Assembly (NCBI GenBank): GCA_011033025.1
Contig: WFMF01000028.1
Location: 310,001-374,000, forward strand
Direction of reading: 5' to 3'
Length of the DNA stretch: 64,000 nt
Origin: Beroe forskalii
Taxonomy: Eukaryota; Ctenophora; Nuda; Beroida; Beroidae
Part shown: positions 51,001 through 58,208 of the stretch, piece by piece
Numbering within the stretch: the stretch's first letter is position 1
Layout: every line of letters begins with the position of its first letter
Translations under genes and position numbers: made by a program
Notes under the pieces: model-generated
Database searches by the model: none
Told to the model about the DNA's origin: nothing
The model's input: the letters and a program-made list of their open reading frames with translations, nothing else

Positions 51001-52067
51001 AAACAGCGGGTGTTTTTCAAGAACTGATGATTCGGAAAAAATTATAAGAATTAAATTTTCATCAAATTTAGGATTTGAATCTCTGACACCACTCCTAGAA
51101 GTCTAATCTCCTCGATAACGAAACTCTCTGATGACTAGACATCCGGGCTCTTCTACCTGAAAGCGCTCTTCTTCTCCCTGACACCACTCAACTGACACCT
51201 GCATTCTTCTCCCTGACACCACTCAACCCTGAAACCACCCTGTTCCCTGACACCACTCAAATCTGACACCACTCTTCTAGTTCTCCTTGACATTGCTCAA
51301 ATCTGACACCTCTCTTCTCCCTGACACCACTCAACTCTGAACTTTTTTCTCTGGCACCAGTCAACTCTGAAACCTCTCTTCTCAATGCCACCACTCAACT
51401 CTGACACCTTTCTTCTACCTGACACCACTCAACTCTGACACCTCTCTCCTCCCTGACACCACTCAAATGTGACACCTCTCTCCTACCTGACACCACTTAA
51501 CTCTGACACCACCCTTCTACCTGACACCACTCAACTTTGACACCTTTCTTCTACCTGACACCACTCAACTCTGACACCTCTCTCCTCCCTGACACCACTC
51601 TTCTCTGACACTTATATTCTACCTGACACCACTCTTCTCCCTGGCACCACTCAACTCTGACACCTCTATTCTCCCTGACACCACTGAACTCTGACACCAC
51701 TATTCTACCTGACACCGCTCAACTCTGACACCACTCTCCTACCTGACACCACTGAACTCTGACACCACTATTCTACCTGACACCACTCAACTCAGACACC
51801 ACTCTTCTACCTGACACCACTCTTCTCTCTGACACCTCTCTTCTACCTGACACCACTCAACTCTGACACCTCTCTCCTACCTGACAGCACTCAAATGTGA
51901 CACCACTCTTCTACCTGACACCACGTAAGTCGTGACTGTGACACTAACCGATGATGCAGCTGTCTCCTTCAGACCCGTAGTTAGGAAGCGGAATTCCACT
52001 GGCTACACAGAACTCATCCAGGATTTGAGTGGGCAGCATGAAATCCCTCCATTTGTGGGGTCCGTCC
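27061..52067 (-). CDS. Ferlin family protein (dysferlin/otoferlin-like), last nine exons
   Basis: Ferlins are multi-C2, tail-anchored proteins acting in Ca2+-regulated membrane fusion and repair. Exons in transcript order: 52067-51949, 50992-50825, 50506-50373, 38375-38243, 37289-37126, 36815-36631, 36245-36089, 27440-27293, 27108-27061. Borders agree in phase, but the 37126/36815 junction has alternatives a few bases apart. Signatures in order: RDGPHKWRDFMLPTQILDEFC; VEKRNLYNPVLPG joined to VSQGRLLMWCDIFP; ELRVIVYDC (start of a C2 domain); NGNGAFNWRY and SVCDADP; NLANCPRGSKSIMDCSMEM; WWPIY; AEKRPAGTGRGEPN, the signature before the anchor; membrane segment LILGIIAQFVGGLLVGFML; and a short tail ending SSLTSSLE. 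About 415 residues are present; ferlins reach about 2,000, so the first three quarters are missing beyond 52067, probably in or past the gap at 54680. The orthologue class is not settled. Confidence 0.88.
27974..28505. mobile_element. Foldback element with a third partial arm (ferlin intron)
   Basis: Arms of about 170 bp (27974-28140 and 28160-28328) are reverse complements around a centre near 28150. Blocks include GGCTCGCCCCTTAGGGGC, GAATATGTCCGAAACTATAG and TAATACTGCAACTGCTATAT. A truncated, more diverged direct copy of the left arm follows (28338-28505). No coding content. Confidence 0.85.
29988..30582. mobile_element. Nested MITE with ACACACGTGG termini
   Basis: Ends are GGGGGTGCACACACGTGGC at the left and its approximate mirror CCACGTGTGTGCAGCCCC at the right, each followed inward by repeated CATGGCTTATAAGC-type blocks. 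Flanks are TAA and TCA, compatible with a decayed three-base duplication. Confidence 0.7.
30591..31708. mobile_element. Nested TIR element carrying a minisatellite foldback
   Basis: Short inverted ends (GACAAAGGGGTGA at the left; TCACCCCTTTGTC at the right) enclose the GC-rich foldback at 30938-31547. Outside that core the sequence is AT-rich and non-coding. Confidence 0.55.
30938..31547. repeat. Foldback made of ~15-bp GGGAGTACTCC minisatellite units
   Basis: The left arm is a run of units like CCGGGAGTACTCCGA, and the right arm is the same run inverted (CTCCCGGAGGACTC). Outer borders are also mirrored: TACGAGCGAATCACTGCGGG against CCCGCAGTAATTCGCTCGTA. Because the unit is a multiple of three, most frames stay open and give REYSGSTPGVL-like peptides in many frames on both strands; these are not genes. 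Confidence 0.9.
32720..32953. mobile_element. Intact TCGATC-rich MITE with TAA target duplication
   Basis: GGCGCCCGTAACATTCGTCG at the left is mirrored by CGACGAAAGTTACGGGCGCC at the right, and TAA flanks both ends (32717-32719 and 32954-32956). The ~60-bp subterminal arms contain palindromic GATCGATC. The termini and three-base TAA duplication fit a PIF/Harbinger MITE. Other copies in the window are at 5517, 6750 and 9626. Confidence 0.85.
33281..34342 (+). CDS. Type I membrane protein with RRR-Tyr repeats and PSAP/PPxY late-domain motifs
   Basis: A single-exon gene of 353 residues inside a ferlin intron, opposite strand. The start ATG at 33281 opens a clear signal peptide (residues 1-27). 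Residues 28-110 are Ser/Thr-rich, as in a mucin-like stalk. Residues 132-196 hold about six imperfect ten-residue units of the form TES-x-RRR-x-YY, very basic and Tyr-rich, just outside the membrane. One transmembrane helix spans about 202-224. The cytoplasmic tail is Pro-rich, with two PSAP motifs (EPSAPPPSG; EPSAPPPAY) and two PPxY motifs (PPGY; PPAY near the C-terminus). PSAP binds TSG101 of ESCRT-I, and PPxY binds WW domains of NEDD4-type ligases. A role in endosomal sorting or vesicle budding is my inference. I do not recognise a named family. Confidence 0.85.
   Translation: MKISAALLVLVAALLLSNKLMDTGVHADQNEPSTSNSFVQTKEITRTTSFETISSPSSSYTSSSSVKVLPTDALPTTSSLASSSTAADNDDRMRQTFTKGQKGTNEDSEDKTTDFFNMNWSDFWSKRQRPIWTESTRRRAIVTESSRRRAYYTESYRRRSYNTEIYHRRRSYYTTYPGRRRTAYYTDPYDYPSKGKGTTMSYVIAAVVGCAIFIGLCVMVSRMLQSSAGEDRLRSDQEAIQLQTGITAPATVAGYTPVQPIQTAVSTPAGYHPVSTAEPPPGYNAPVGLYGSEMPGTVPPNHYSAEPSAPPPSGMMDTSLGGEASNPPVYQITAEEPEPSAPPPAYSDLFQSK
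34343..35202. other. Ferlin intron, no gene seen
   Basis: 3' region of the nested membrane-protein gene followed by AT-rich intron. No exon in phase with the ferlin gene was found here. Confidence 0.4.
35203..35625. mobile_element. ~420-bp TIR element with AAGCTAATAAGCGG ends
   Basis: TGCAGAAGCTAATAAGCGG at the left is mirrored by CCGCTTATTAGCTTCTGCA at the right. Long G and C homopolymers lie just inside (35226, 35286, 35540). A further half motif (AATAAGCTAATAAGCG) follows near 35654. Non-coding. Confidence 0.7.
35981..36125 (-). repeat. Tandem array multiplying the ferlin exon end and its 5' splice site
   Basis: On the minus strand the exon ends CTAAGATAGATGAACCTAT followed by GTGAGTACC. 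This border is repeated downstream in 39-bp steps. GTGAGT sites fall at (plus coordinates of their complement) 36083-36088, 36044-36049, 36005-36010 and 35981-35986. The first is taken as the exon end (36089) because its phase joins the next exon; the same phase would fit the 39-bp-shifted copies. Reading past the first border gives an immediate TGA. Confidence 0.85.
39933..41084 (-). CDS. Rhodopsin-like 7TM receptor with His-rich second extracellular loop (single exon)
   Basis: 383 residues, nested in the 12-kb ferlin intron on the same strand, ATG at 41084-41082. The short N-terminus carries NAS and NYT glycosylation sites. Hydrophobic segments lie near residues 21-43, 54-76, 93-115, 127-150, 190-215, 240-265 and 270-290. 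TM1 has the conserved Asn (NPLLF), the end of TM3 reads TRM instead of DRY, and TM7 has NPCVIVS in place of NPxxY. The loop between TM4 and TM5 contains DTDHDHHDHNHSHGNH, seven His in 16 residues, and lacks an obvious Cys for the usual TM3-loop disulphide. The ~95-residue tail is acidic and Lys-rich. The ligand is unknown; metal sensing is only a suggestion from the loop. Confidence 0.85.
   Translation of the reverse strand: MAFHFGGSPTLNASLNYTFGCLMIILFLTSTILNPLLFYSYTKKHKTIQNFLFKVIAVSDFLTNVAPTIFMAYVFLSEMEFRHTLLNQIPEFFSCTFGCISQVTTSIMAVTRMISVIKPFFRVKFRWVIAYLIFYAIYMSIGNGGSLISLGIEEREEARRAAASNDTDHDHHDHNHSHGNHMDLTKATLETINKFVCFVMNVIHCILGILCSFVTVIHLRFNTFRNAETDRKLKSCNTILIMNIPYVISVVTNILAYYDFLGVDFQMVNHYFIPILTSAFNPCVIVSRTDALKVAMQASGMSTGYIGYSTTASATYINSKQNGQAEIKMPMVLFDSPSVVQEDEEAEHKNTALDKVELVVNGKPENGKPPGEAPDDEHGDENR
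41085..50372. other. Rest of the 12-kb ferlin intron
   Basis: No ferlin exon is needed here: exons 50506-50373 and 38375-38243 join in phase with family-like continuity (DCVN to VETVEED). The interval has only short frames. The longest curious one, 42631-42822 (63 residues, starting MACKLYGQQQCNC), has no recognisable domain. Confidence 0.5.
43871..43930. repeat. Perfect 30-bp tandem duplication
   Basis: Two identical adjacent copies of a unit that begins CACTTCCTCCCTACC and ends ACCTAGATAC. Recent by its identity. Confidence 0.9.
50645..50830 (-). repeat. Array of CCAG|GTACATGG units behind a ferlin donor
   Basis: The ferlin exon ends CTACCAG with donor GTACATGG (exon end 50825). On the minus strand this border recurs as TACCAGGTGCATGG and TACCAGGTACATGG, spaced 23 nt, then more loosely as ACCAGGTACATAG, CTAGGTACATAG and others down to about 50650. 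Each copy supplies an AG|GT junction. Confidence 0.75.
51060..51930. repeat. ~870-bp minisatellite, unit like CTGACACCACTCAACT
   Basis: Dozens of degenerate 15-19-bp units alternating CTGACACCACTC with AACT or TTCTACC. The array fills the ferlin intron between exons 51949-52067 and 50825-50992. On the minus strand the units read GAGTGGTGTCAGGTAGAAG, supplying repeated TCAG|GTAGAAG junctions of acceptor-plus-donor type. Confidence 0.9.
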
Positions 52068-52389
52068 CTGGGGGAGAAAATACACAATGTACAGGGTGGG
52101 TGAGAACAAAAAGTCTGCACCTCCACATTGAACACTGAACATTGTATTCAGTAATAATCCACTTCAGTAATAATCCACTTTTTTTTAATAATCCAGGAAC
52201 AATGTGTACTACCGCTCTACTGTACCTTCATCAGCCAAGAATTAATGTTTGTACTGATACTCAGATACCTGATCTGTGGTTGAGAGCTTAGTAACATTAG
52301 CTCATTAGTTAGCATTGAACACATATTGCTTTTTAATGAAGTAATGAAAGTCGTAACGTTATAAGCCCCCTGCCAGATTAGAACAACGC

Positions 52390-52800
52390 CACACTAGGTA
52401 TTGAATTCGCCACACTATAAAAATGATCGCATTGTTAAGATGATATTCATACAGGCCACACCCTATGCGTTAACTTTCTAAGAATGCGTGTAAAGTGCAG
52501 GGTAATATTCGCCACACTAGCATTATATTCGCCAAAGTGGTCGCATGTTTGTAAACACACGCAATGCTAAGCAATTATTCGCCTGTTTTATAAACAATCT
52601 TCGTAGACTTTATTTCGCCGTGTAAGGAAATTATTCGCCCACTGGTTAACACATTCATTCTTAGAGAATAATTCGCCGTGTTTGGAAAGTATTCGCCTAC
52701 TGGGTTACATATTTATTCTTAGAGAATATTTCGCCGTGTTCGGAAAATATTCGCCTTAGAAAATATTTCGCCGTGTTAATAAAATATTCGCCGTATGTTA
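52390..52800. repeat. Dispersed ATTCGCC repeats
   Basis: More than a dozen ATTCGCC or TTTCGCCGTGTT motifs at irregular 20-60-bp spacing, all in one orientation. A degenerate satellite, non-coding. Confidence 0.75.
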
Positions 52801-53094
52801 TGATAACATGTACACTCTAAACTAATTGAGTTACACATAGCAGCCCCACCCTGACCTTGATTCACATAGATGTACAAAATGTGTTCTAACTTGACTCCTG
52901 AAAATTTTTTATTTCATATTTTGAACAGATGATGTGTTGATGTACACAAAGTTGCACTTAGCAATACACACCTACTGTGTATCTAAATTTAAGCATTCAT
53001 ATTTTTCAGATTAAACATAATTATCATAATGGCCCGTTTTTATACCATGAGAGCATCACATAGTAACATAGTACGACAGAGTGAGATTGGGGAA

Positions 53095-53370
53095 CGGGCA
53101 TTTCATCTCGCGACACGTTATATCACGACATTTCATCTCACGACATTTCGTCTCTGACACTTCATCTCAAAGTACGACATTTCATCTCGTACTGTAACGA
53201 TTATCCTGAAGTACGACTTTGATCTCCAGGGTGCGAAGTTTCGTCTCAAGGGTACGACACTTCATGATCTCTTACTGTAACTTGATTGTACTGTAAATTA
53301 CGAAATTTGATCTCCCGAGTGCAAAGTTTCATCGCAAAGGGTACGGCACTCCATCTCTTACTGCAACTTG
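53095..53370. repeat. Degenerate ACGACATTTCATCTC repeat
   Basis: Short units ACGACATTTCATCTC recur at the left. Two longer ~110-bp units follow, each with TTTGATCTC, GTGC(G/A)AAGTTTC, GGGTACG and CTTACTG.AACTTGATTGTA. The block leads directly into the cloverleaf palindrome. Confidence 0.65.
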
Positions 53371-53380
53371 ATTGTATACG

Positions 53381-53545
53381 GTAAATACACACTTGGGTGT
53401 GTAATTACCACATTAATTCCACGAGCTTGCGAGTGGAATTCATGCAATAAATGCACGAGCTTGCGAGTGCATTTATTGGAGTAATTGCACGAGCTTGCGA
53501 GTGCAATTAAGATGGTAATTTACACACCCAAGTGTGTATTTACTG
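53381..53545. repeat. Three-armed DNA cloverleaf (nested palindromes)
   Basis: An outer stem of about 30 bp (GTAAATACACACTTGGGTG at 53381 pairs with CACCCAAGTGTGTATTTAC at 53525) encloses three consecutive hairpins. Their arms are AATTCCAC/GTGGAATT, AATAAATGCAC/GTGCATTTATT and TAATTGCAC/GTGCAATTA. All three share the loop GAGCTTGCGA. The outer stem has one mismatch and one one-base bulge, and it may extend a few bases outward on both sides. Confidence 0.9.
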
Positions 53546-54559
53546 TATTATTACCCTGTCATCTACGCATCAATCAAAGTAGACGGTTTGAAACTTAAGT
53601 ATTCGAACTCAATGTTGTATGAATAATGGGTACACTATTTCATAATTGAGAGAGGCGAGAATTTTGGACAAATTTGCCAGTGATTTGTAAAAGTCAGAAT
53701 CACATCATCATCGTATCGGGGTCAATTCAGCGAATAAGTCCAAATGATACAACCAGCGCCCAGCATTGATACATACTGTTAGTGTATGACGTAGTGTATG
53801 TATATAGGTATATGTACTTTACAAAAAATTTGTTATGATCTTTCATTGCCATAAAAACATAAATCACCAAAGTTAAGTACTCAATCGAAAACAAAACAAT
53901 TCACACCACAACTACAATCTTATGGGAATCTCGTATATAATCTGCCCGATCACATGTAAATGTAGTCAGTGCATCAAAATGTATGTATATACTCCTCAGT
54001 TGAAGAATAAGTTTTGTGCCATAATCATGATTATCTTCATCCCGATCTAAAATAAGTAACGGACACTGACAGATAGTAATGACGGCGCACAGAAATAATG
54101 TAATTGAAATTGATAAAACGGAGCAATACACTATATATATGGCAACACAAGTTCGCGTTATATATTCAAGACTAAATAAACATTGAAACACGGATGGAGT
54201 TGTTGCCTGTCTGGGTGGCGCCATTTAGGTGTATACGATAGTGTTCCTTCTATCTATTTTATCTTTATCTTGTGTTGCCCTATAGTATCGTTTAGATATA
54301 TCGTATTTATAAATTGTGCTCATATTTACTTTTATTCAGCACTGTGCCATGAAGAATATAACATATCGTACCGAAATTTTGTGCTCCTTATCGCTATTTT
54401 ATCTTGTTTTACAGTATATACGGTTACAGTTAGATTATATCGAATCGTTTTTTATATGAAAAGTGCGATAACAGATATCATGGGAGCTTATTATTCTCCT
54501 ATTTACATCCGCACAGAGATAGCAATAGGTTAGAATCGTGCGAATGGCCGTTTCAGAAA

Positions 54560-54679
54560 ATTGGTAGTAATTCAACAGTAGTAATTCAACAGTTAGAATA
54601 GTAATTCAACACTTGAATAGTAATTCAACAGTTGAGGTATAGTAATTACACACTTGACAGTATTCAACTGTTGGGTACG
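54560..54679. repeat. AGTAATTCAACA microsatellite abutting the gap
   Basis: About eight degenerate 12-18-bp units (AGTAATTCAACAGTTG) run into the N stretch. Such repetition may explain why the assembly breaks here. Confidence 0.8.
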
Positions 54680-54779
54680 NNNNNNNNNNNNNNNNNNNNN
54701 NNNNNNNNNNNNNNNNNNNNNNNNNNNNNNNNNNNNNNNNNNNNNNNNNNNNNNNNNNNNNNNNNNNNNNNNNNNNNNN
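54680..54779. other. Scaffold gap of exactly 100 N
   Basis: One hundred Ns is a usual placeholder for a gap of unknown size. The gap lies between the first visible exon of ferlin (leftward) and of OGA (rightward), both internal exons. Confidence 0.95.
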
Positions 54780-54950
54780 AAAAGGTCGTGACTAAAGAAA
54801 CATGTCCATATTATAAACCTCTTGTTATCAAAAAGTAAAATCTGTCACGACTTTTGCATACAAATTTCCTTGTTCATTGAAAGAAAAATCCTTCTGTTGT
54901 CTGTTGCAACACTCGAAACATACCCAAACCCCCATGATCTCTTGTCCCAG

Positions 54951-57900
54951 GATATCCCAGTTCGGCATGAACACGTTCATGTACGCGCCTAAGGACGACT
55001 TCAAACACCGGAGCGTGTGGCGAGTTCCCTACTCCGTGTCCGAGTCCGAGCAACTCCGACGCCTGATTGAGGAGTCCAAGCTCCACAACATCCGGTTCAT
55101 TTACGCCCTTTCTCCGGGGCTCGACATGGTTTACAGCTCAGAGAAGGAAATGAAGCTGCTCAAGGATAAACTGGAGCAGGTCCGAAGTCGTTAATTCAGA
55201 GGCGAAAAAATTCGAACTTTAAACGAGTGTCGAGGCATTCTCTGTTCCTTGAGCGAACTGTTCAGAGCATCATTTCCTATAAGTATGAAAATTGAAACAC
55301 TGATATTTTTGACAACCCCATCACGTATTCAGGTCCGTGAGCTAGGATGCGAGTCCTTTGCCCTTCTGTTCGATGACATTGAGCCCCAACTGCACCCCAA
55401 AGATGAGGCCAGGTTCCAGACGCCTGCCCACGCCCAGGCGTACGTTACAAACGAGGTGTACCATCATTTGGGGGCTCCCAGCACCTTCCTCTTCTGTCCT
55501 ACCGGTGGGTGTGGTTCTTGTTATTCACTAAATTTATTGATTGTTTATACCACGTAATAAGGGTGTATGCTACCTTTCACATCACAATTCAATGTTCGGT
55601 TTGTGACGATAGCTATAGAATGCAGATGCGAAGTAAATTTAGGCGAGGATCAATCAGAATATTATTCTAAGCTCTACGCTCTATGCAGCCAGCCCAATAA
55701 TTCGGATCCTCAGTTGAAAAGTAATGCCACTTTGAAGGCTAAAACCACGTCCGCTCTACGAGACAGTAGCAGTACCACTCGATAGGGTTCTTGATATGTT
55801 TGATGTCATGTGGAAAGACTCCGTGCTCTGTCGACCGTTTGCCCATTTGTCTGACACCCGGGACCTAACCCTCCTTACCCCACTCACCAGCCTTCCGAGG
55901 GGGTCAGGGGCACTCCGAATCATGAGAACGAGTGGTGTGAGAGTGGATGACACCAGGTACATAGTGGTTCCAGCGAGGTAGATGAGCCAAAACTCGAACC
56001 AGCCCGTCATGATACCTTGGAGCGAAAATGCAATGCTGAGGTAAATCCAGATGATTATGGTTGAGGAGTTACATATCAAGAAGATGAGGGAAACGATCAG
56101 GATGGTTATAGCTGCTCGGTGCTTTGTTGAATCACCCTCCGGTTGTTCTTCCTGTTGTTTTGGACAGATCTTGCGGCTTTGCTTCAGCTTTATCACCTGG
56201 AAAACGTGAGAGTAAGCAGGATGCAGGATATTGGGAGCCCTAAAGCATTTTGTCGGTTGAAGGACTTCTTATTAGCTAAATTTCAAAATAGGTTACCATT
56301 CCCAGTTCTGATGCCAATTGCCACGCGAATTGAAGTTCTTCAATTCGCCTACTAAGGCAGATAGAATGTGTAACGATTTGTTCTGGTAAAATGATAAATT
56401 CTGTACCATTCTGTTAAGCTTATTGATAGATACCTGAAGACTGGTTGATCCGATGCAAACGACCACTGGAACTATGAATGGCGGTACAAATAAACACAGG
56501 ACTATTTTCACGTTGTCAGGCGTGCCCCCGAAAGCAGCGGTGATAGCGGCCAGACCAACGTTCGGTTTCAGAACAAATTCAGTTATGTATTGGCCTGACT
56601 TGATTCCATATGCATCTACGAACCCGTAGATATCCCAAGCCGTCAGTGCCACCCAGAAAGTGGCATAGCAAGCCGTCACAATAACCAGTGTAAAACGAGA
56701 AATTTGGCGAAATGGCGAAATTATGTTGATAGCCCGTACTATGCAAAGCAAGAGATTAACAAAAGTACTGACTCTGGTTGACACCCCCAGTAGTATGTAA
56801 CTAACGGCTGAAATGATACCCGGAATCCCGTGATAAGGAGACAGGGCTGGAAGCATACCGACACTCTGGATAGTGACCCCTACTCCAACAATAGTATCAT
56901 TAGTTGCATTCATCACATACAGAGTTGGTACGACCTTTTTAAGTCTACAACGATTCCTGGAAATGATGAATGAATTGAGAATAATGCAGGCAAGGCATAA
57001 AATTGCGTTGGTTGGAATCAGCCTCTCTGGTAGTTTTGAGTCTGAGAATTTATCATCAATTCCACCTGGTAGTTGGATGTCCTGATTACCCCCACCTTTA
57101 GCTTCTGTGATATAATTCTCATGGGTTTCATTGTTTACTAAGGGAATTATTTCTTCATGGAGAGTAACAGCTTTTTTTGAAATGGTCAAGTTGGATGCTG
57201 GCGTCTGTTCCAGAGTCCTTTGGTATATGTGAAATACAAATTATCAAGATATTGAATCCAAACTTATTCATGGCACCATCTCCAAGTATCAGAAGGCCAG
57301 GTGTCGATAACGTAGCAACTTGAGCAATATTCTTAAACCAAAAAACGTTTGTGAACCTATGGAAATTCAGAAATGGACAGTGTGCCGGAAAATATTCAAA
57401 TAGTTGCAACTCCTTAGTGGTGCCTAGGTTGATATAAACTTATAAATGCCAGGGCAGGCAATAAATCGTGAATAATCTCTCAGTACCCACCTGGCCCCCT
57501 CTGGAATGCCCCGCATTTAAAAGGGGATAATAGCAAACGACCAGCAATTATCCCAAATAGTTAATGGCATGCTTAGCACCAACCCCAGATATGATATTGA
57601 ATAGGTATTATGTATTGAATAGGGATAATGGAGATGATATTAAATGGTATTTTATTCGGTAGAATAAATTGTTGAATAGGCATTTTTGAAATAAACCTTA
57701 GACATCATATAATTATTTGGACTGGCACCCATAAGTCTGACTCGTCTTTTTAAATGATAGTTAGTTTTAAAATAAACCTTTCTTGAGATATTTTCACTAT
57801 GAAACTATTTAAACTCACAATTACAGTTCTCCAGCTTCCTTAGTCTTTATTACAGAGTGCTAGGACCGCCACTTTTAGATCATCCTCCTGATTCCTGATT

Positions 57901-58174
57901 TGTGCACTTTAAAGTTTTCTTTCATGTTTTCAATGTCATCATTTCGAAAGGCTGGGACTCAAATTTCATAAAACTCACAATTTTAGTTCTCCCGGCAGTT
58001 CACTGGTAACAGACTACAGGTTAAGGGGACGTTCATAAAGACTTCCACAAATGTTTTCCTGATTAGTGCTCATGTCAATCCTGAATGTTTCATGAAATTT
58101 TATTCCGCTATCATTTCGAAAATGGGTCTAGGGATAACGATTTTTGATATATTAGAGTTTCCTTGGATGGAAAA

Positions 58175-58208
<34 letters not shown>

